Position numbers and translations under genes: made by a program. This document shows, in pieces, positions 19,367 through 27,916 of a stretch of DNA of 64,000 bases. The stretch's first letter is position 1. Each line of letters starts with the position of its first letter. Location: NCBI GenBank assembly GCA_963717155.1, contig OY970326.1:806001-870000 (forward strand). The letters run 5' to 3'. Origin of the DNA: G963717155 sp963717155 (lineage in GTDB: Bacteria; Actinomycetota; Thermoleophilia; Gaiellales; JALYLC01). Under the pieces are notes generated by a model that saw only the letters and a list, made by a program, of their open reading frames with translations, made no database searches and was not told where the DNA came from.

Positions 19367-21030
19367 AGGAGTCCCTTGGTCGAGCTGACGCCTGCGCGTC
19401 CGGGATCGGGTGCACAGGCCGTGCGCAGGGCGAGCGCGATCGCCTTGAACGCCGCCTCGGCGCGGTGGTGGTCGTCCTCGCCCTCGACGCGCACGTGCAG
19501 GCCGATCCGCCCGCGTCGCGCGAACGTGTCGAGGAAGTGGGGGAGCAGGCTCGTCGGCACCTGCCCGACGCGCTCGTCTCGCAGACCGAGCTCGATGCGC
19601 GCGATGCCGCGTCCCGAGAGATCGATCGTCGCCTCGGCGAGCGCCTCGTCGAGCGGCGCGCGCGCGTCGGCGAAGCGGGTCAGGCCGATGCGATCGCCGA
19701 GCGCCTGGTCGAGGGCCTCGCCGAGCGCGATCGCGCAGTCCTCGAGCGTGTGGTGCTCGTCGATCCAGAGATCGCCCGCGCAGTGGAGCTCGAGGTCGAC
19801 CATCCACCAGAACGCGAGGGCGGTCAGCAGGTGGTCGAGGAAGCCGAGGCCGGTAGCCACCCGCGCCCGTCCGGAACCGTCGAGCAGCAGCCGGCAGTCG
19901 ATGCGCGTCTCCTTCGTCGCGCGTCGCACCTCGCCGCGACGGCCGCCGGCCGCTCGCTCGGGCGGCCGCACCTGCCCTCCGGCGAGCTCGGCGAGCGCCG
20001 CGCAGAGCCGGTCGTTCGCGTCGGGATTCGACACGGTCGCGCGGAAGTAGCCGGCCAGGAGCGGCTCGTGCGCGAACGTCCGCACGACCAGGCCCCGCTC
20101 GGCGAGTCGCTCGAACGCATCGGGCGTCGGTAGGTGTCCGAGCACGAAGTTGCCTGCGACAGCCTCGATCGCGACGCCGGCAGCGCGGATCCCGGCGGCG
20201 AGGCGATCGCGCTCGGCGACGGTGCGGGCGACGCGCTCGCGCATCTCAACCTCCTGGCCGCTGGCGATCTCGCCGACCGCGGCGGACCAGGACGAGAGCG
20301 AGCCCGGAGGCCGCAGCGCGTCGAGCGCTGTCGCCAGCGCCGGCTGCGCGATGCCGTAGCCCACACGCGCGGCGCCGAGTCCGAACCCCTTCGAGAACGT
20401 CCGGCCGACGACGAGGTTGTCGTGCTCGGCGACCAGCGCCAGGTGGTCGAGCCCACCGAGCTCGACGTAGGCCTGATCGCAGAAGACGATGCCCGGGCAG
20501 GCCGCGCAGACGGCGCGCACGAGATCGGAGCCGGCATCGTGTCCGGTGGGGTTGTTCGGCGAGCAGATGAACGCGACGTGTGCGCGTGGCGCCGCCTCGA
20601 GGAACGCGTCCCAGTCCGGCTCGACGCCCCGTCGGGGCTGGATGCCGACGACGTCGGCGCCGAGGTTGCGCGCCGCCACCGTGTACAGCTGGTAGGTCGG
20701 GCGGTGCACCAGCGCGACCCGTCCAGGGCCGAGCCCGAGGGCCGCCACGAGCAGGATCACCTCGTCGCAGCCGGCTCCGACTGCGACCTGGCTCGCATTG
20801 ACTCCCACGTAACGGGCGATCGCCTGCTTGAGCGGCCTGTACGAGGCGTCGGGGTAGTCGTTCGCGGGCAGCGCCGCGAGCCGGGCGATCGACGGCAGGT
20901 ACCAGGCAGGGGCCTCGGGAGGCGTGTTCATGTCGAACCGGTCGAGCGGGCCGTCGGGCAACCCCTCCTGCCAGCGGTAGGACGAGCCGCGGGCGAGGCC
21001 CGGGCGCACGCGATCGGCGAGGTCCGTCAC
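19363..21030 (-). CDS. hisC-hisB: Fused histidinol-phosphate aminotransferase / imidazoleglycerol-phosphate dehydratase
   Basis: One uninterrupted 555-codon frame. Residues 1-355 are HisC, a fold-type I PLP aminotransferase: YPDASYRPLKQAIARYVGV, CSPNNPTGHDAG, VFCDQAYVELGG, and the PLP lysine in GRTFSKGFGLGAARVGYG. From residue 368 the sequence is HisB dehydratase: RRATKETRID, GLGFLDHLLTAL, DEHHTLEDCAIALG, and EDDHHRAEAAFKAIALAL with the manganese-binding histidines, ending SSTKGLL. The linker is about 12 Gly/Arg-rich residues and no stop codon lies between. HisB fused to a HisN-type phosphatase is known in enterics; HisC-HisB is not a usual fusion. A restart at the GTG at 19929, or a lost stop through an indel, remains possible. 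Confidence 0.88.
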   Translation of the reverse strand: MTDLADRVRPGLARGSSYRWQEGLPDGPLDRFDMNTPPEAPAWYLPSIARLAALPANDYPDASYRPLKQAIARYVGVNASQVAVGAGCDEVILLVAALGLGPGRVALVHRPTYQLYTVAARNLGADVVGIQPRRGVEPDWDAFLEAAPRAHVAFICSPNNPTGHDAGSDLVRAVCAACPGIVFCDQAYVELGGLDHLALVAEHDNLVVGRTFSKGFGLGAARVGYGIAQPALATALDALRPPGSLSSWSAAVGEIASGQEVEMRERVARTVAERDRLAAGIRAAGVAIEAVAGNFVLGHLPTPDAFERLAERGLVVRTFAHEPLLAGYFRATVSNPDANDRLCAALAELAGGQVRPPERAAGGRRGEVRRATKETRIDCRLLLDGSGRARVATGLGFLDHLLTALAFWWMVDLELHCAGDLWIDEHHTLEDCAIALGEALDQALGDRIGLTRFADARAPLDEALAEATIDLSGRGIARIELGLRDERVGQVPTSLLPHFLDTFARRGRIGLHVRVEGEDDHHRAEAAFKAIALALRTACAPDPGRAGVSSTKGLL

Positions 21031-21896
21031 GGGATCAGGTGCTCGATCGGCAGGACGAGCAGCGACGATGCTCCGGCGCTGCGCAGGGGGCCGAGCAGTC
21101 GCACGACATCGTCGGCGTCGATCACTGCGTGCACGGCGTGCATCCCGCTGCGGGCGAGGGGCAGCACCGTCGGCGCGTCGAGCCCGGGGAGGAGGGCCAG
21201 CACGTCGTCGAGCCGGTCGTCGCGGGCGTTCAGCATGAGGTAGCGCTTCGGCCGGGCGGCGAGCACGGACTCGAGCACGAGGCGGATCTCCTCGACCAGC
21301 GCGGCCTGGTCGCCTGCGAGTCCCGGACGCGCCACCAGCACGGCCTCGGAGTCGAGCAGGCTCGCGATCTCGCGCAGGCCGTTCTGGCGCAGCGTCTCGC
21401 CGCTCGAGACGAGATCGACGACCGCGTCCGCGGCGCCCAGACGCGGCGCGAGCTCGACCGATCCCGTGAGCTCCACGAGCTCGGCGGCGATGCCGAGGGC
21501 GCCGAGGGCAGCAGCGGTGGTCCGAGGGTACGAGGTCGCGAGGCGGCGGCCCGCGAGATCCGAGACGTCGCGGATCTCGGAGGCCTCGGGCACTGCGACC
21601 GCGAGCCGGCAGCCGCCGAAGCCGAGGGCGAGCAGCTCGTCCAGCTCCACGCCCGTCTCGACGATCTGGTTGCGTCCGGTGATGCCGAGCTCGACCGCCC
21701 CGTCGGCCGTCCAGCGGGGAATGTCGTCGGCGCGCGCGAACAGGAGCTCGAGATCGAGGTCGAGGCAGTGCACGTGCAGCGTGCGGCCGTTCGGCGTGAA
21801 GCCGATGCCGGCATCGTGCAGGAGCTGCTCCGCGCTCTCGGCCAGGCGGCCCTTCGAGGGCAGGGCGAGGCGGACGAGCCCGCGACCCCTCTTCAT
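21027..21896 (-). CDS. hisG: ATP phosphoribosyltransferase, long form
   Basis: 289 residues from ATG 21896; the first step of histidine synthesis (ATP + PRPP). VRLALPSKGRLAESA at the start, DIPRWTADGAVELGITGRN, RLATSYPRTT, and the PRPP loop AADAVVDLVSSGETLRQNGL. The C-terminal 75 residues (YLMLNARDDRLDDVLALLPG, then AVHAVIDADDVVRLLGPLRS) are the ACT-like regulatory domain of the long form, so histidine feedback can act directly and no HisZ is needed. Its stop overlaps the start of the hisC part. Confidence 0.95.
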   Translation of the reverse strand: MKRGRGLVRLALPSKGRLAESAEQLLHDAGIGFTPNGRTLHVHCLDLDLELLFARADDIPRWTADGAVELGITGRNQIVETGVELDELLALGFGGCRLAVAVPEASEIRDVSDLAGRRLATSYPRTTAAALGALGIAAELVELTGSVELAPRLGAADAVVDLVSSGETLRQNGLREIASLLDSEAVLVARPGLAGDQAALVEEIRLVLESVLAARPKRYLMLNARDDRLDDVLALLPGLDAPTVLPLARSGMHAVHAVIDADDVVRLLGPLRSAGASSLLVLPIEHLIP

Positions 21897-21943
21897 CTCT
21901 CTGTCTCCAAGGGTCACGGGCGGTGGCGAAGACAGGCGGCCTG

Positions 21944-22267
21944 TCACGGGTGCATCCCGGGCTCGGGCGGTTGAGTCCGATCGAGCACGATCCGGTAGCC
22001 GCCCTCGCCGCGGCGCAGCCACTGCGCGACGCGCGTCACGGTCGTCGTCGATCCTCCGACGCGCTCGGCCACCTGGTGGTAGGGGAGTCCTCTGTCGAGC
22101 AGGCGTGCGGCGGCCAGACGGTGCGCCATCGCCTCCAGCTCGGCGGCCGTGCAGAGGTCGCGCAGGAACGCGCCGATCTCGTCGGTCGTGTTCAGGCACT
22201 GGAACGCACGGCACAGGTCGTCGACCTCCGGGGTGCGCCACGTATCGCGAGATCCATCCAGTGTCAT
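21944..22267 (-). CDS. YerC/HisR-type TrpR-superfamily regulator of histidine genes
   Basis: 107 residues from ATG 22267. Helical throughout; the DNA-binding part is AMAHRLAAARLLDRGLPYHQVAERVGG with STTTVTRVAQWLRRG as the recognition helix, the pattern of TrpR-like YerC proteins. It is the first gene of the minus-strand his operon, 47 bases before hisG. Proteins of this family control his genes in several Gram-positive groups (HisR). A near-perfect palindrome at 22266-22289 touches its start codon and lies between it and hisA, so autoregulation with control of both his transcripts is likely; the effector is presumably histidine. Confidence 0.85.
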   Translation of the reverse strand: MTLDGSRDTWRTPEVDDLCRAFQCLNTTDEIGAFLRDLCTAAELEAMAHRLAAARLLDRGLPYHQVAERVGGSTTTVTRVAQWLRRGEGGYRIVLDRTQPPEPGMHP

Positions 22268-22289
22268 CGTGTCAGCATGCTAACACGAT
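22266..22289. promoter_or_regulatory. Palindromic operator between hisR and hisA
   Basis: The 24 bases centred between 22277 and 22278 read the same on both strands except for one pair (C22273 opposite A22282). The core is GTGTCAGCATGCTAACAC. The spacing and TrpR-operator-like dyad fit the regulator encoded next to it. It covers the start of hisR and lies upstream of the hisA minus-10 element. Confidence 0.7.
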
Positions 22290-22295
22290 CGATGG

Positions 22296-22301
22296 TACGG
22301 T
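22296..22301 (+). promoter_or_regulatory. Leaderless hisA promoter, minus-10 element
   Basis: TACGGT followed by six bases and GTG 22308, the same arrangement as before the PilZ gene. The operator at 22266-22289 ends seven bases upstream and would block polymerase. Confidence 0.5.
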
Positions 22302-22307
22302 GACGCC

Positions 22308-23027
22308 GTGGATGTCATCCCCGCCATCGATCTCGCTGGGGGCCGCGTCGTGAGGCTCGTCCAGGGACGTTTCGACGCCTCGACCGACTTCGGAGGCGAC
22401 GCGGAGGCGCTCGCCGACAGGTTCGCAGCGGCAGGCGCGCGCTGGCTCCACGTGATCGACCTCGACGCGGCGCGCAGCGGCGTTCGCAGCGAGGCTCATC
22501 GCACGCTGCTCGACCGGCTCGTCGCGCGCAAGCGCGGCAAGCTCCAGGTGGGTGGCGGGTTCCGCACCGCCGAGGCCGTCGAGGACGCGCTCGCGGCGGG
22601 CGTCGACCGGGTGCTCGTGGGCACGCTCGCGTTGCGAGATCCCGCGGCGTTCGCGGATATCGTCGCCCGGCACGGCGACCGCATCTGCCTGACGGCCGAC
22701 TCGCTCGAGGGCTCGGCGCGGGTCGCCGGGTGGCTCGAGGACTCGGGCGAGCCGACGGTCGAGCTCGTGCGCCGCCTCGGCGCGCAGGGGGTGGGAGCGT
22801 TCCTGGTCACCGCGATCGACCGCGACGGGACGCTCGCAGGGCCGGATCTGAAGCTGCTCGCAGCGGTGCGAGCAGCGACGACCGGGACCCTGCTGGCATC
22901 CGGGGGCATCGGCTCCGCGGACGACGTCCGCCGCGTCGCCCAGGCCGGATGCGACGGCGTCGTGATCGGTCGCGCGCTGCTCGCGGGCACGCTCGAGCTG
23001 GCCGATGCGCTCGCGGCTGCAGGCTAA
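22308..23027 (+). CDS. hisA: ProFAR isomerase
   Basis: A 239-residue TIM barrel that isomerises ProFAR to PRFAR. VIPAIDLAGGRVVRLVQG carries the first catalytic Asp, LQVGGGFR and GVDRVLVGT line the phosphate sites, and FLVTAIDRDGTLAGPD holds the second Asp. Only one HisA-like gene is seen and trp genes are not in the window, so a PriA-type dual function cannot be judged. It is transcribed away from the other his genes and is followed by the mre cluster. Confidence 0.93.
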   Translation: MDVIPAIDLAGGRVVRLVQGRFDASTDFGGDAEALADRFAAAGARWLHVIDLDAARSGVRSEAHRTLLDRLVARKRGKLQVGGGFRTAEAVEDALAAGVDRVLVGTLALRDPAAFADIVARHGDRICLTADSLEGSARVAGWLEDSGEPTVELVRRLGAQGVGAFLVTAIDRDGTLAGPDLKLLAAVRAATTGTLLASGGIGSADDVRRVAQAGCDGVVIGRALLAGTLELADALAAAG

Positions 23028-23054
23028 AAGCTCTCTGCGCGGGAGCGAGGCCGG

Positions 23055-23060
23055 TACACT
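23055..23060 (+). promoter_or_regulatory. Probable minus-10 element before mreC
   Basis: TACACT, 28 bases after the hisA stop and 70 bases before the mreC start. No clear minus-35 is seen. It would give the rod operon its own promoter. Confidence 0.4.
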
Positions 23061-23129
23061 GGCGGTTCCGACGAACGGTCGCGAGGGCGCTTTCCGGCGT
23101 TCCCGGTCGACCAGAGTACCCCGGGCGTC

Positions 23130-24044
23130 ATGCCCTGCGCGCCCGTCGCTCCGATGGCTCCGCTCGACCGCATCCCCCGCCGCCGGCTGGTACTGGGCAT
23201 CCTCGTACTTGCCGCGTTTGGCCTGCTGACTGCGTACTTCCGTGAAGGAGACGCCGGTTCGCTGCACGGCGCCCAGCGTGAGGCGGTGAGTGTCTCGTCG
23301 CCGTTCGAGTCGGCTGCGCAACGCGTTGCGCAGCCGTTCCGCGACGTCGACGGCTGGGTGCACGACATCAACCGCGCCCGCAGCCAGCGCGACAAGGCCG
23401 AGGCCCAGAACCAGATCCTGCGCGAGCGGAACGCCGCGCTGACGCAGCAGCTCGCCGATGCCAACAACCTGCGTGCCCAGCTCAACTTCACGAAGGAGTC
23501 GACCAACTTCGGTCTCGCGGGCTACCGGAAGGTCGCAGCCGATGTCCAGGGTCGTTCTCCGGGGCTGTACAACTCACGAATCACGATCTCCGCCGGCTCG
23601 GCGGACGGTGTGCGTAAGAACGACGCCGTCGTCACCGGGCCTGGCTGGCTCGTCGGGCACACGGGCCAGGTGAGCGCGCACCAGAGCGAGGTCGTGCTGA
23701 TCAACGATCCGGGCTCGCAGGTCTCGGCAAGCGTGCCGGCCGAGAACGCCGCGGGGAGCGTGAAGCCGTCTGCCGGGAATCGCAACGTCCTCGTGCTGGA
23801 CTACGTCTCGAAGGCTCGCCGCGTCGAGACGGGAGAGGTCGTGGTGACGACGGGCTGGAACGACGGCGCGACCGGGCTCCGCTCGATCTATCCGCGCGGC
23901 CTTGCGATCGGCAACGTGACGAGCTCCGCTGCGACCGACACGGACCTCTATCGCGAGATCCAGGTGACCCCCTCGGCCGACCTCCAGAGCTTCTCGACCG
24001 TCACGGTGTTCGTGCGGAAGAACCAGGGAAGTGGGGGCGGGTGA
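23130..24044 (+). CDS. mreC: Rod-shape determining protein MreC
   Basis: 304 residues. A basic start and one membrane helix (RRRLVLGILVLAAFGLLTAY, about 14-32) are followed by a coiled coil (INRARSQRDKAEAQNQILRE, about 80-115) and the periplasmic beta domain (GLYNSRITISAGSADGVRKN, GWLVGHTGQV, GWNDGATGLRSIYPRGLAIG). It scaffolds the elongation complex outside the membrane. ATG 23130 is chosen; ATG 23154 is in frame and also possible. First of four overlapping genes (mreC, mreD, mrdA, rodA). mreB is not in the window. Confidence 0.9.
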   Translation: MPCAPVAPMAPLDRIPRRRLVLGILVLAAFGLLTAYFREGDAGSLHGAQREAVSVSSPFESAAQRVAQPFRDVDGWVHDINRARSQRDKAEAQNQILRERNAALTQQLADANNLRAQLNFTKESTNFGLAGYRKVAADVQGRSPGLYNSRITISAGSADGVRKNDAVVTGPGWLVGHTGQVSAHQSEVVLINDPGSQVSASVPAENAAGSVKPSAGNRNVLVLDYVSKARRVETGEVVVTTGWNDGATGLRSIYPRGLAIGNVTSSAATDTDLYREIQVTPSADLQSFSTVTVFVRKNQGSGGG

Positions 24045-24622
24045 GGATCCTCGGCCCAGTGCGGTCCTTCGTCATCGCGCTGCTCGCGCTGTGGATCGCG
24101 GTGCTGTTCACCGTCGCGTTGTCCGCCAACACCACGCTCTTCGGCGGCTCTCCCGACCTCGTCGTCGTGGTGGTGGTCTCGCTCGCCCTGCTGCGCGGGC
24201 CCGAGGTCGGCGCGCTCGCCGGCTTCGGAGCGGGCCTCGCGGTCGACGCACTCACCTGGCAGCCGCTCGGTCTCGCCGCGCTGGTCTACTGCGTCGTGGG
24301 GTACGGGGCCGGGCGCATCGGCGAGCGCGTGTCCGACCACGCGCCCGTGAGCCCGCTCGTCGTCGTCGCGATCGCCAGCCTCGTCGCACGTGCTGGACTC
24401 GTGCTGTTGAGCTTCCTGCTCGGCTCGGAGCTCGCGGTACCGGTCGGCGTCACGCTCGGCGCGCTGCCGTCCGCGGCGCTCGACGTGCTGCTCGCAATCC
24501 CGCTCTACGCGCTGCTGCGCCGTGGCCTGCGCGGTCCGCCACCGACGCCGAGCCCGCTCCCCCACATGTCCGTCCCCGCACCCTCGAACGAGTCTGACGA
24601 TGTTCCTGCCGTCCTCGCCTGA
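24041..24622 (+). CDS. mreD: Rod-shape determining protein MreD
   Basis: 193 residues, integral membrane protein with about five helices (for example SFVIALLALWIAVLFTVAL, LVVVVVVSLALLRG, VALSANTTLFGG loop, LLAIPLYALLRRG). GTG 24041 overlaps the mreC stop by four bases. The GSPDLVVVVVVSLALLRGP block is family-typical. A soluble Pro-rich tail overlaps the start of mrdA by 23 bases. Partner of MreC and RodA in the elongasome. Confidence 0.85.
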   Translation: MRILGPVRSFVIALLALWIAVLFTVALSANTTLFGGSPDLVVVVVVSLALLRGPEVGALAGFGAGLAVDALTWQPLGLAALVYCVVGYGAGRIGERVSDHAPVSPLVVVAIASLVARAGLVLLSFLLGSELAVPVGVTLGALPSAALDVLLAIPLYALLRRGLRGPPPTPSPLPHMSVPAPSNESDDVPAVLA

Positions 24623-26531
24623 GCCCCGCGAGCAGCGCCCGCAGACGCCGCAGCTGGCGTTGCGCGTGGCCGTGCTCGGCACCGTCGGCCTGTTCGTCTT
24701 CGCCGTCCTGATCTTCCGCCTGTGGGCGCTCCAGGTGCTGGCGTCCGACACGTACCGGGCGCGCGCGACGGCCCAGCAGGTCAAGCAGGTCTCGATCCCC
24801 GCCGCGCGCGGCGACATCGTCGACGTCAACGGCAACCCGCTGGTGTCGAACCGTCCGAGCCTCGAGCTGCAGCTCGATCCGTCGCTCGTCTCGAGCTCGA
24901 TGACCCGCCACCGCATCATCCTGCGGCTGGCCTCGCTGCTGCGGGCCGACCCGCGCGCCATCTGGGAGGACGTCGACCGCCAGATCCGGCTCGACCCGCT
25001 GGCTCCGGTGACGGTTGCCCGCGATGTGGATCGCTCGGTCGTCCTGTACCTCGGCGAGCATGCGGCGCGCTATCCGGGCGTGACCGTCGTCGAGGGCGAG
25101 AAGCGCACCTACCCGAACGGCCGGCTCGCCGCGCACGTGTTCGGTCAGCTCTCCGAGATCACTGCGCGCGAGCTCGGCGAGCCGCGCTACCAGGGCTACA
25201 AGGCCGGCTGGGTGATCGGCCAGAACGGCGTCGAGGGGACCTACGACCGCTGGCTGCGCGGCGAGGACGGCGCGAAGCGCGTGACGATCGACGCGTCCGG
25301 CACGCCGATCTCCGACCAGATCGTGCGAGCGGCCCGCTCGGGCTACCGGCTCCGCCTGACGATCGACAAGAGGGTGCAGGCCGAGGCCGAGCAGGCGCTC
25401 GCGAACGGCGTCAAGCGCGCGCGGGGCAACGGCGCCGACTCGGGCGCGATCATCGCGATGGACCCGAGCACGGGGGCGATCCGCGCGATCGCCTCGTACC
25501 CGAGCTTCAACCCGAACTGGTTCGTCTCGCCCAACCTGAAGCAGAACCGCGGACACCTGCGCTACCTCACCACGGCCGGGACGACCCCGCAGCTGAACCG
25601 GGCGATCGCCGGTCTGTATCCCGCGGCCTCCACGTTCAAGCCGTTCACGGCGATCGCCGCCGTGCAGAACGGCGTCCTGGCACACATCTACGACACGCTG
25701 CTGTGCAGCGGCTCGATCACGATCGCGGGTCACAAGTTCAGCAACTGGGATCCGGCCGCCGACACGCCGATGAGCCTGCCGACGGCGCTCGCGCAGAGCT
25801 GCGACACGTACTTCTACAAGCTCGGCTACGGCATCTACAACCTCGACAAGAAGCAGGGGTCGCCGCTCCAGCACTGGGCGGGCGAGTTCGGGTTCGGGAA
25901 GACGACCGGCATCGACATCGCAGGTGAGTCCAAGGGCCTCTTGCCCACCCTGGCGTGGCGCCGGAGCTACTACACCACGGCGGTCGACCGGCAGTGGCGG
26001 CCAGGCGACTCCGTGCTGCTCGCGATCGGCCAGGGCGCCCTCCTCGTGACGCCGCTGCAGCTGGCGGTCGGCTACGCGGCGATCGCGAACGGCGGCTACG
26101 TCGTGACTCCGCACATCGGCGACGACATCGAGGACGACTCCGACGGCACCCACCTGATCCGCGATCTCACGAGCAACTTCCCGCGGCGCAAGGTCGCGCT
26201 CGAGCCGGGCCTGCTGACGGCGATCCACACGGGCCTCGAGGAGGCCACCCACGACCCGCTCGGCACGGCCGCTCCGGTGTTCTCGCACTTCCAGATCGAC
26301 GTTGCCGGCAAGACGGGAACCGCGCAGAGGACGGGCGAGCCGGACACCGCGATCTTCGCGAGCTACGCCCCCGCGAACAACCCCAAGCTCGTCGTGATCG
26401 TGCTGATCTCGAAGGGCGGCCACGGCGGCTCGGCCGCGGCGCCCACGGCCCTCGACTTCTACTCCCGCTACTTCGGCCTGACGCCGCCGTCCGAGGCGAC
26501 GCTCCAGGGCTTCTCGGACAAGAGCACCTGA
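24600..26531 (+). CDS. mrdA: Penicillin-binding protein 2, class B transpeptidase
   Basis: 643 residues from ATG 24600. One membrane helix near the N-terminus (ALRVAVLGTVGLFVFAVLIF), the pedestal domain with RGDIVDVNGNPLVSNRPS and GVEGTYDRWLRG, then the transpeptidase domain with STFK (Ser344 to Lys347), SCD (400-402) and KTGT (from Lys571). It cross-links peptidoglycan during elongation, with RodA as glycosyltransferase partner encoded next. The stop and the rodA ATG share one base. Confidence 0.95.
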   Translation: MFLPSSPEPREQRPQTPQLALRVAVLGTVGLFVFAVLIFRLWALQVLASDTYRARATAQQVKQVSIPAARGDIVDVNGNPLVSNRPSLELQLDPSLVSSSMTRHRIILRLASLLRADPRAIWEDVDRQIRLDPLAPVTVARDVDRSVVLYLGEHAARYPGVTVVEGEKRTYPNGRLAAHVFGQLSEITARELGEPRYQGYKAGWVIGQNGVEGTYDRWLRGEDGAKRVTIDASGTPISDQIVRAARSGYRLRLTIDKRVQAEAEQALANGVKRARGNGADSGAIIAMDPSTGAIRAIASYPSFNPNWFVSPNLKQNRGHLRYLTTAGTTPQLNRAIAGLYPAASTFKPFTAIAAVQNGVLAHIYDTLLCSGSITIAGHKFSNWDPAADTPMSLPTALAQSCDTYFYKLGYGIYNLDKKQGSPLQHWAGEFGFGKTTGIDIAGESKGLLPTLAWRRSYYTTAVDRQWRPGDSVLLAIGQGALLVTPLQLAVGYAAIANGGYVVTPHIGDDIEDDSDGTHLIRDLTSNFPRRKVALEPGLLTAIHTGLEEATHDPLGTAAPVFSHFQIDVAGKTGTAQRTGEPDTAIFASYAPANNPKLVVIVLISKGGHGGSAAAPTALDFYSRYFGLTPPSEATLQGFSDKST

Positions 26532-27736
26532 TGTCGGTCATCGTCACACGCCGCACACGTGCCCGGCCCCGCTCGCGGGTGCTCGCGATCGCGCGGCGAC
26601 TCGACTGGCTGCTGCTCGCCGCGACCGCGGGGCTTTGCACGCTCGGGCTGACCGTGCTCGGCGATGCAACGCGGCACGACGTGGTGGGCGATCCCCAGTA
26701 CTACGTGCGACGCCAGGCGATCTACTTCATCGTCGGAGGGATCGGGATGGTCGCGATGTCGGCGATCGACCCCTCGCTCTGGCGGAGGCTGCGCGTACCG
26801 CTGTATCTCGGCACGCTCTCGCTCGTCGCGGTGGTGCTCGTGCTCGGCACGACGATCCGAGGCTCGACCCGCTGGATCACGCTGCCCGGCTTCCAGTTCC
26901 AGCCGTCCGAGCTCGGCAAGCTCACCGTCATCCTCGCGCTCGCGGCGTTCATCGCCGACCGGCGCGATCGGATGGGCAGCGTGCGCGTATCCATGCTCGC
27001 GCTCGGGTACATCGCGATCCCCGCAGCGCTCGTGTTCCTCGAGCCCGACCTCGGTACGTCGCTCGTGTACGCGGCCGCCGGGCTCGCCGCGCTCCTGATC
27101 TCGGGAGTGCCGTTCAGGCACTTCGTCGCGCTCGCGGCGGTGGTCCTGGCTGTCGGCGCCCTGGTCTTCGCGGTCCTGCCGGCCGCCGGCATGCCCGTGC
27201 TCAAGCCATACCAGACCGACCGTCTCACGTCGTTCCTGCATCCCAACCGCGACCAGGCGGGCGACGGCTACAACCAGTACCAGTCGCTGATCGCGGTCGG
27301 CTCGGGCGGTGTCGCCGGGCGCGGCGTCTCGCAGTCGACGCAGACGAACGGCGACTTCCTTCCCGAGCACCAGACCGACTTCATCTTCGCCGTGCTGGCG
27401 GAGCAGCGCGGGTTCGTCGGCGCTGCGCTGCTGCTCGGCCTCTACCTGGTGCTGCTGTGGCGAGCGCTGCGGGCGGTGGCGGTCTCGGCGACCTACTACG
27501 GCAGCGTCGTCGCCGCGGGAATCGCCGGCTGGCTCCTGTTCTCGGTGTTCATCAACGTCGGGATGACGATCGGCATCGCGCCGATCACGGGGATCCCGCT
27601 CCCCTTCATGAGTTTCGGCGGTTCGGGCACGATCACGGCGCTGCTCGCGGTGGGCGTCATCCAGGCGGTCCAGCTTCGCGGCCGGCTGCCGGTCGTTCGC
27701 GATCGGGACGCGCGCAGCTATCCTGCAAGACGATGA
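26531..27736 (+). CDS. rodA: Peptidoglycan glycosyltransferase RodA (SEDS family)
   Basis: 401 residues with about ten membrane helices. SEDS markers: GSTRWITLPGFQFQPSELGK, VFLEPDLGTSLVY (with the essential Asp), FLPEHQTDFIFAVLAEQRGF and the final GIPLPFMSFGGSG. It polymerises lipid II together with the class B PBP. ATG 26531 is directly coupled to mrdA. After it 180 bases without a convincing gene lead to the RNase gene. Confidence 0.94.
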   Translation: MSVIVTRRTRARPRSRVLAIARRLDWLLLAATAGLCTLGLTVLGDATRHDVVGDPQYYVRRQAIYFIVGGIGMVAMSAIDPSLWRRLRVPLYLGTLSLVAVVLVLGTTIRGSTRWITLPGFQFQPSELGKLTVILALAAFIADRRDRMGSVRVSMLALGYIAIPAALVFLEPDLGTSLVYAAAGLAALLISGVPFRHFVALAAVVLAVGALVFAVLPAAGMPVLKPYQTDRLTSFLHPNRDQAGDGYNQYQSLIAVGSGGVAGRGVSQSTQTNGDFLPEHQTDFIFAVLAEQRGFVGAALLLGLYLVLLWRALRAVAVSATYYGSVVAAGIAGWLLFSVFINVGMTIGIAPITGIPLPFMSFGGSGTITALLAVGVIQAVQLRGRLPVVRDRDARSYPARR

Positions 27737-27916
27737 CGATTGCGAGCGGGGCGGTTCCGACTGCTGACGGTGCCAGATTGGCGGCCGTCCGGTCGATGCC
27801 CGACCCCGCCGAACCCGGCCGCGCATCCGCGCGGGTCACCGGGGCATCCATTACCAACGTGCCCGCTGCGGCGCCGCGCCTTCGCGCGCCCGCAACCGCG
27901 GGCCTAGGAGAACCGC

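Noticed and set aside
27733..27916. Continuation of a frame (ATG 27733) between rodA and the RNase gene
   Set aside because: Pro/Ala/Arg-rich low-complexity translation with no ribosome site that runs on into the RNase gene in a wrong frame; more likely an untranslated leader.
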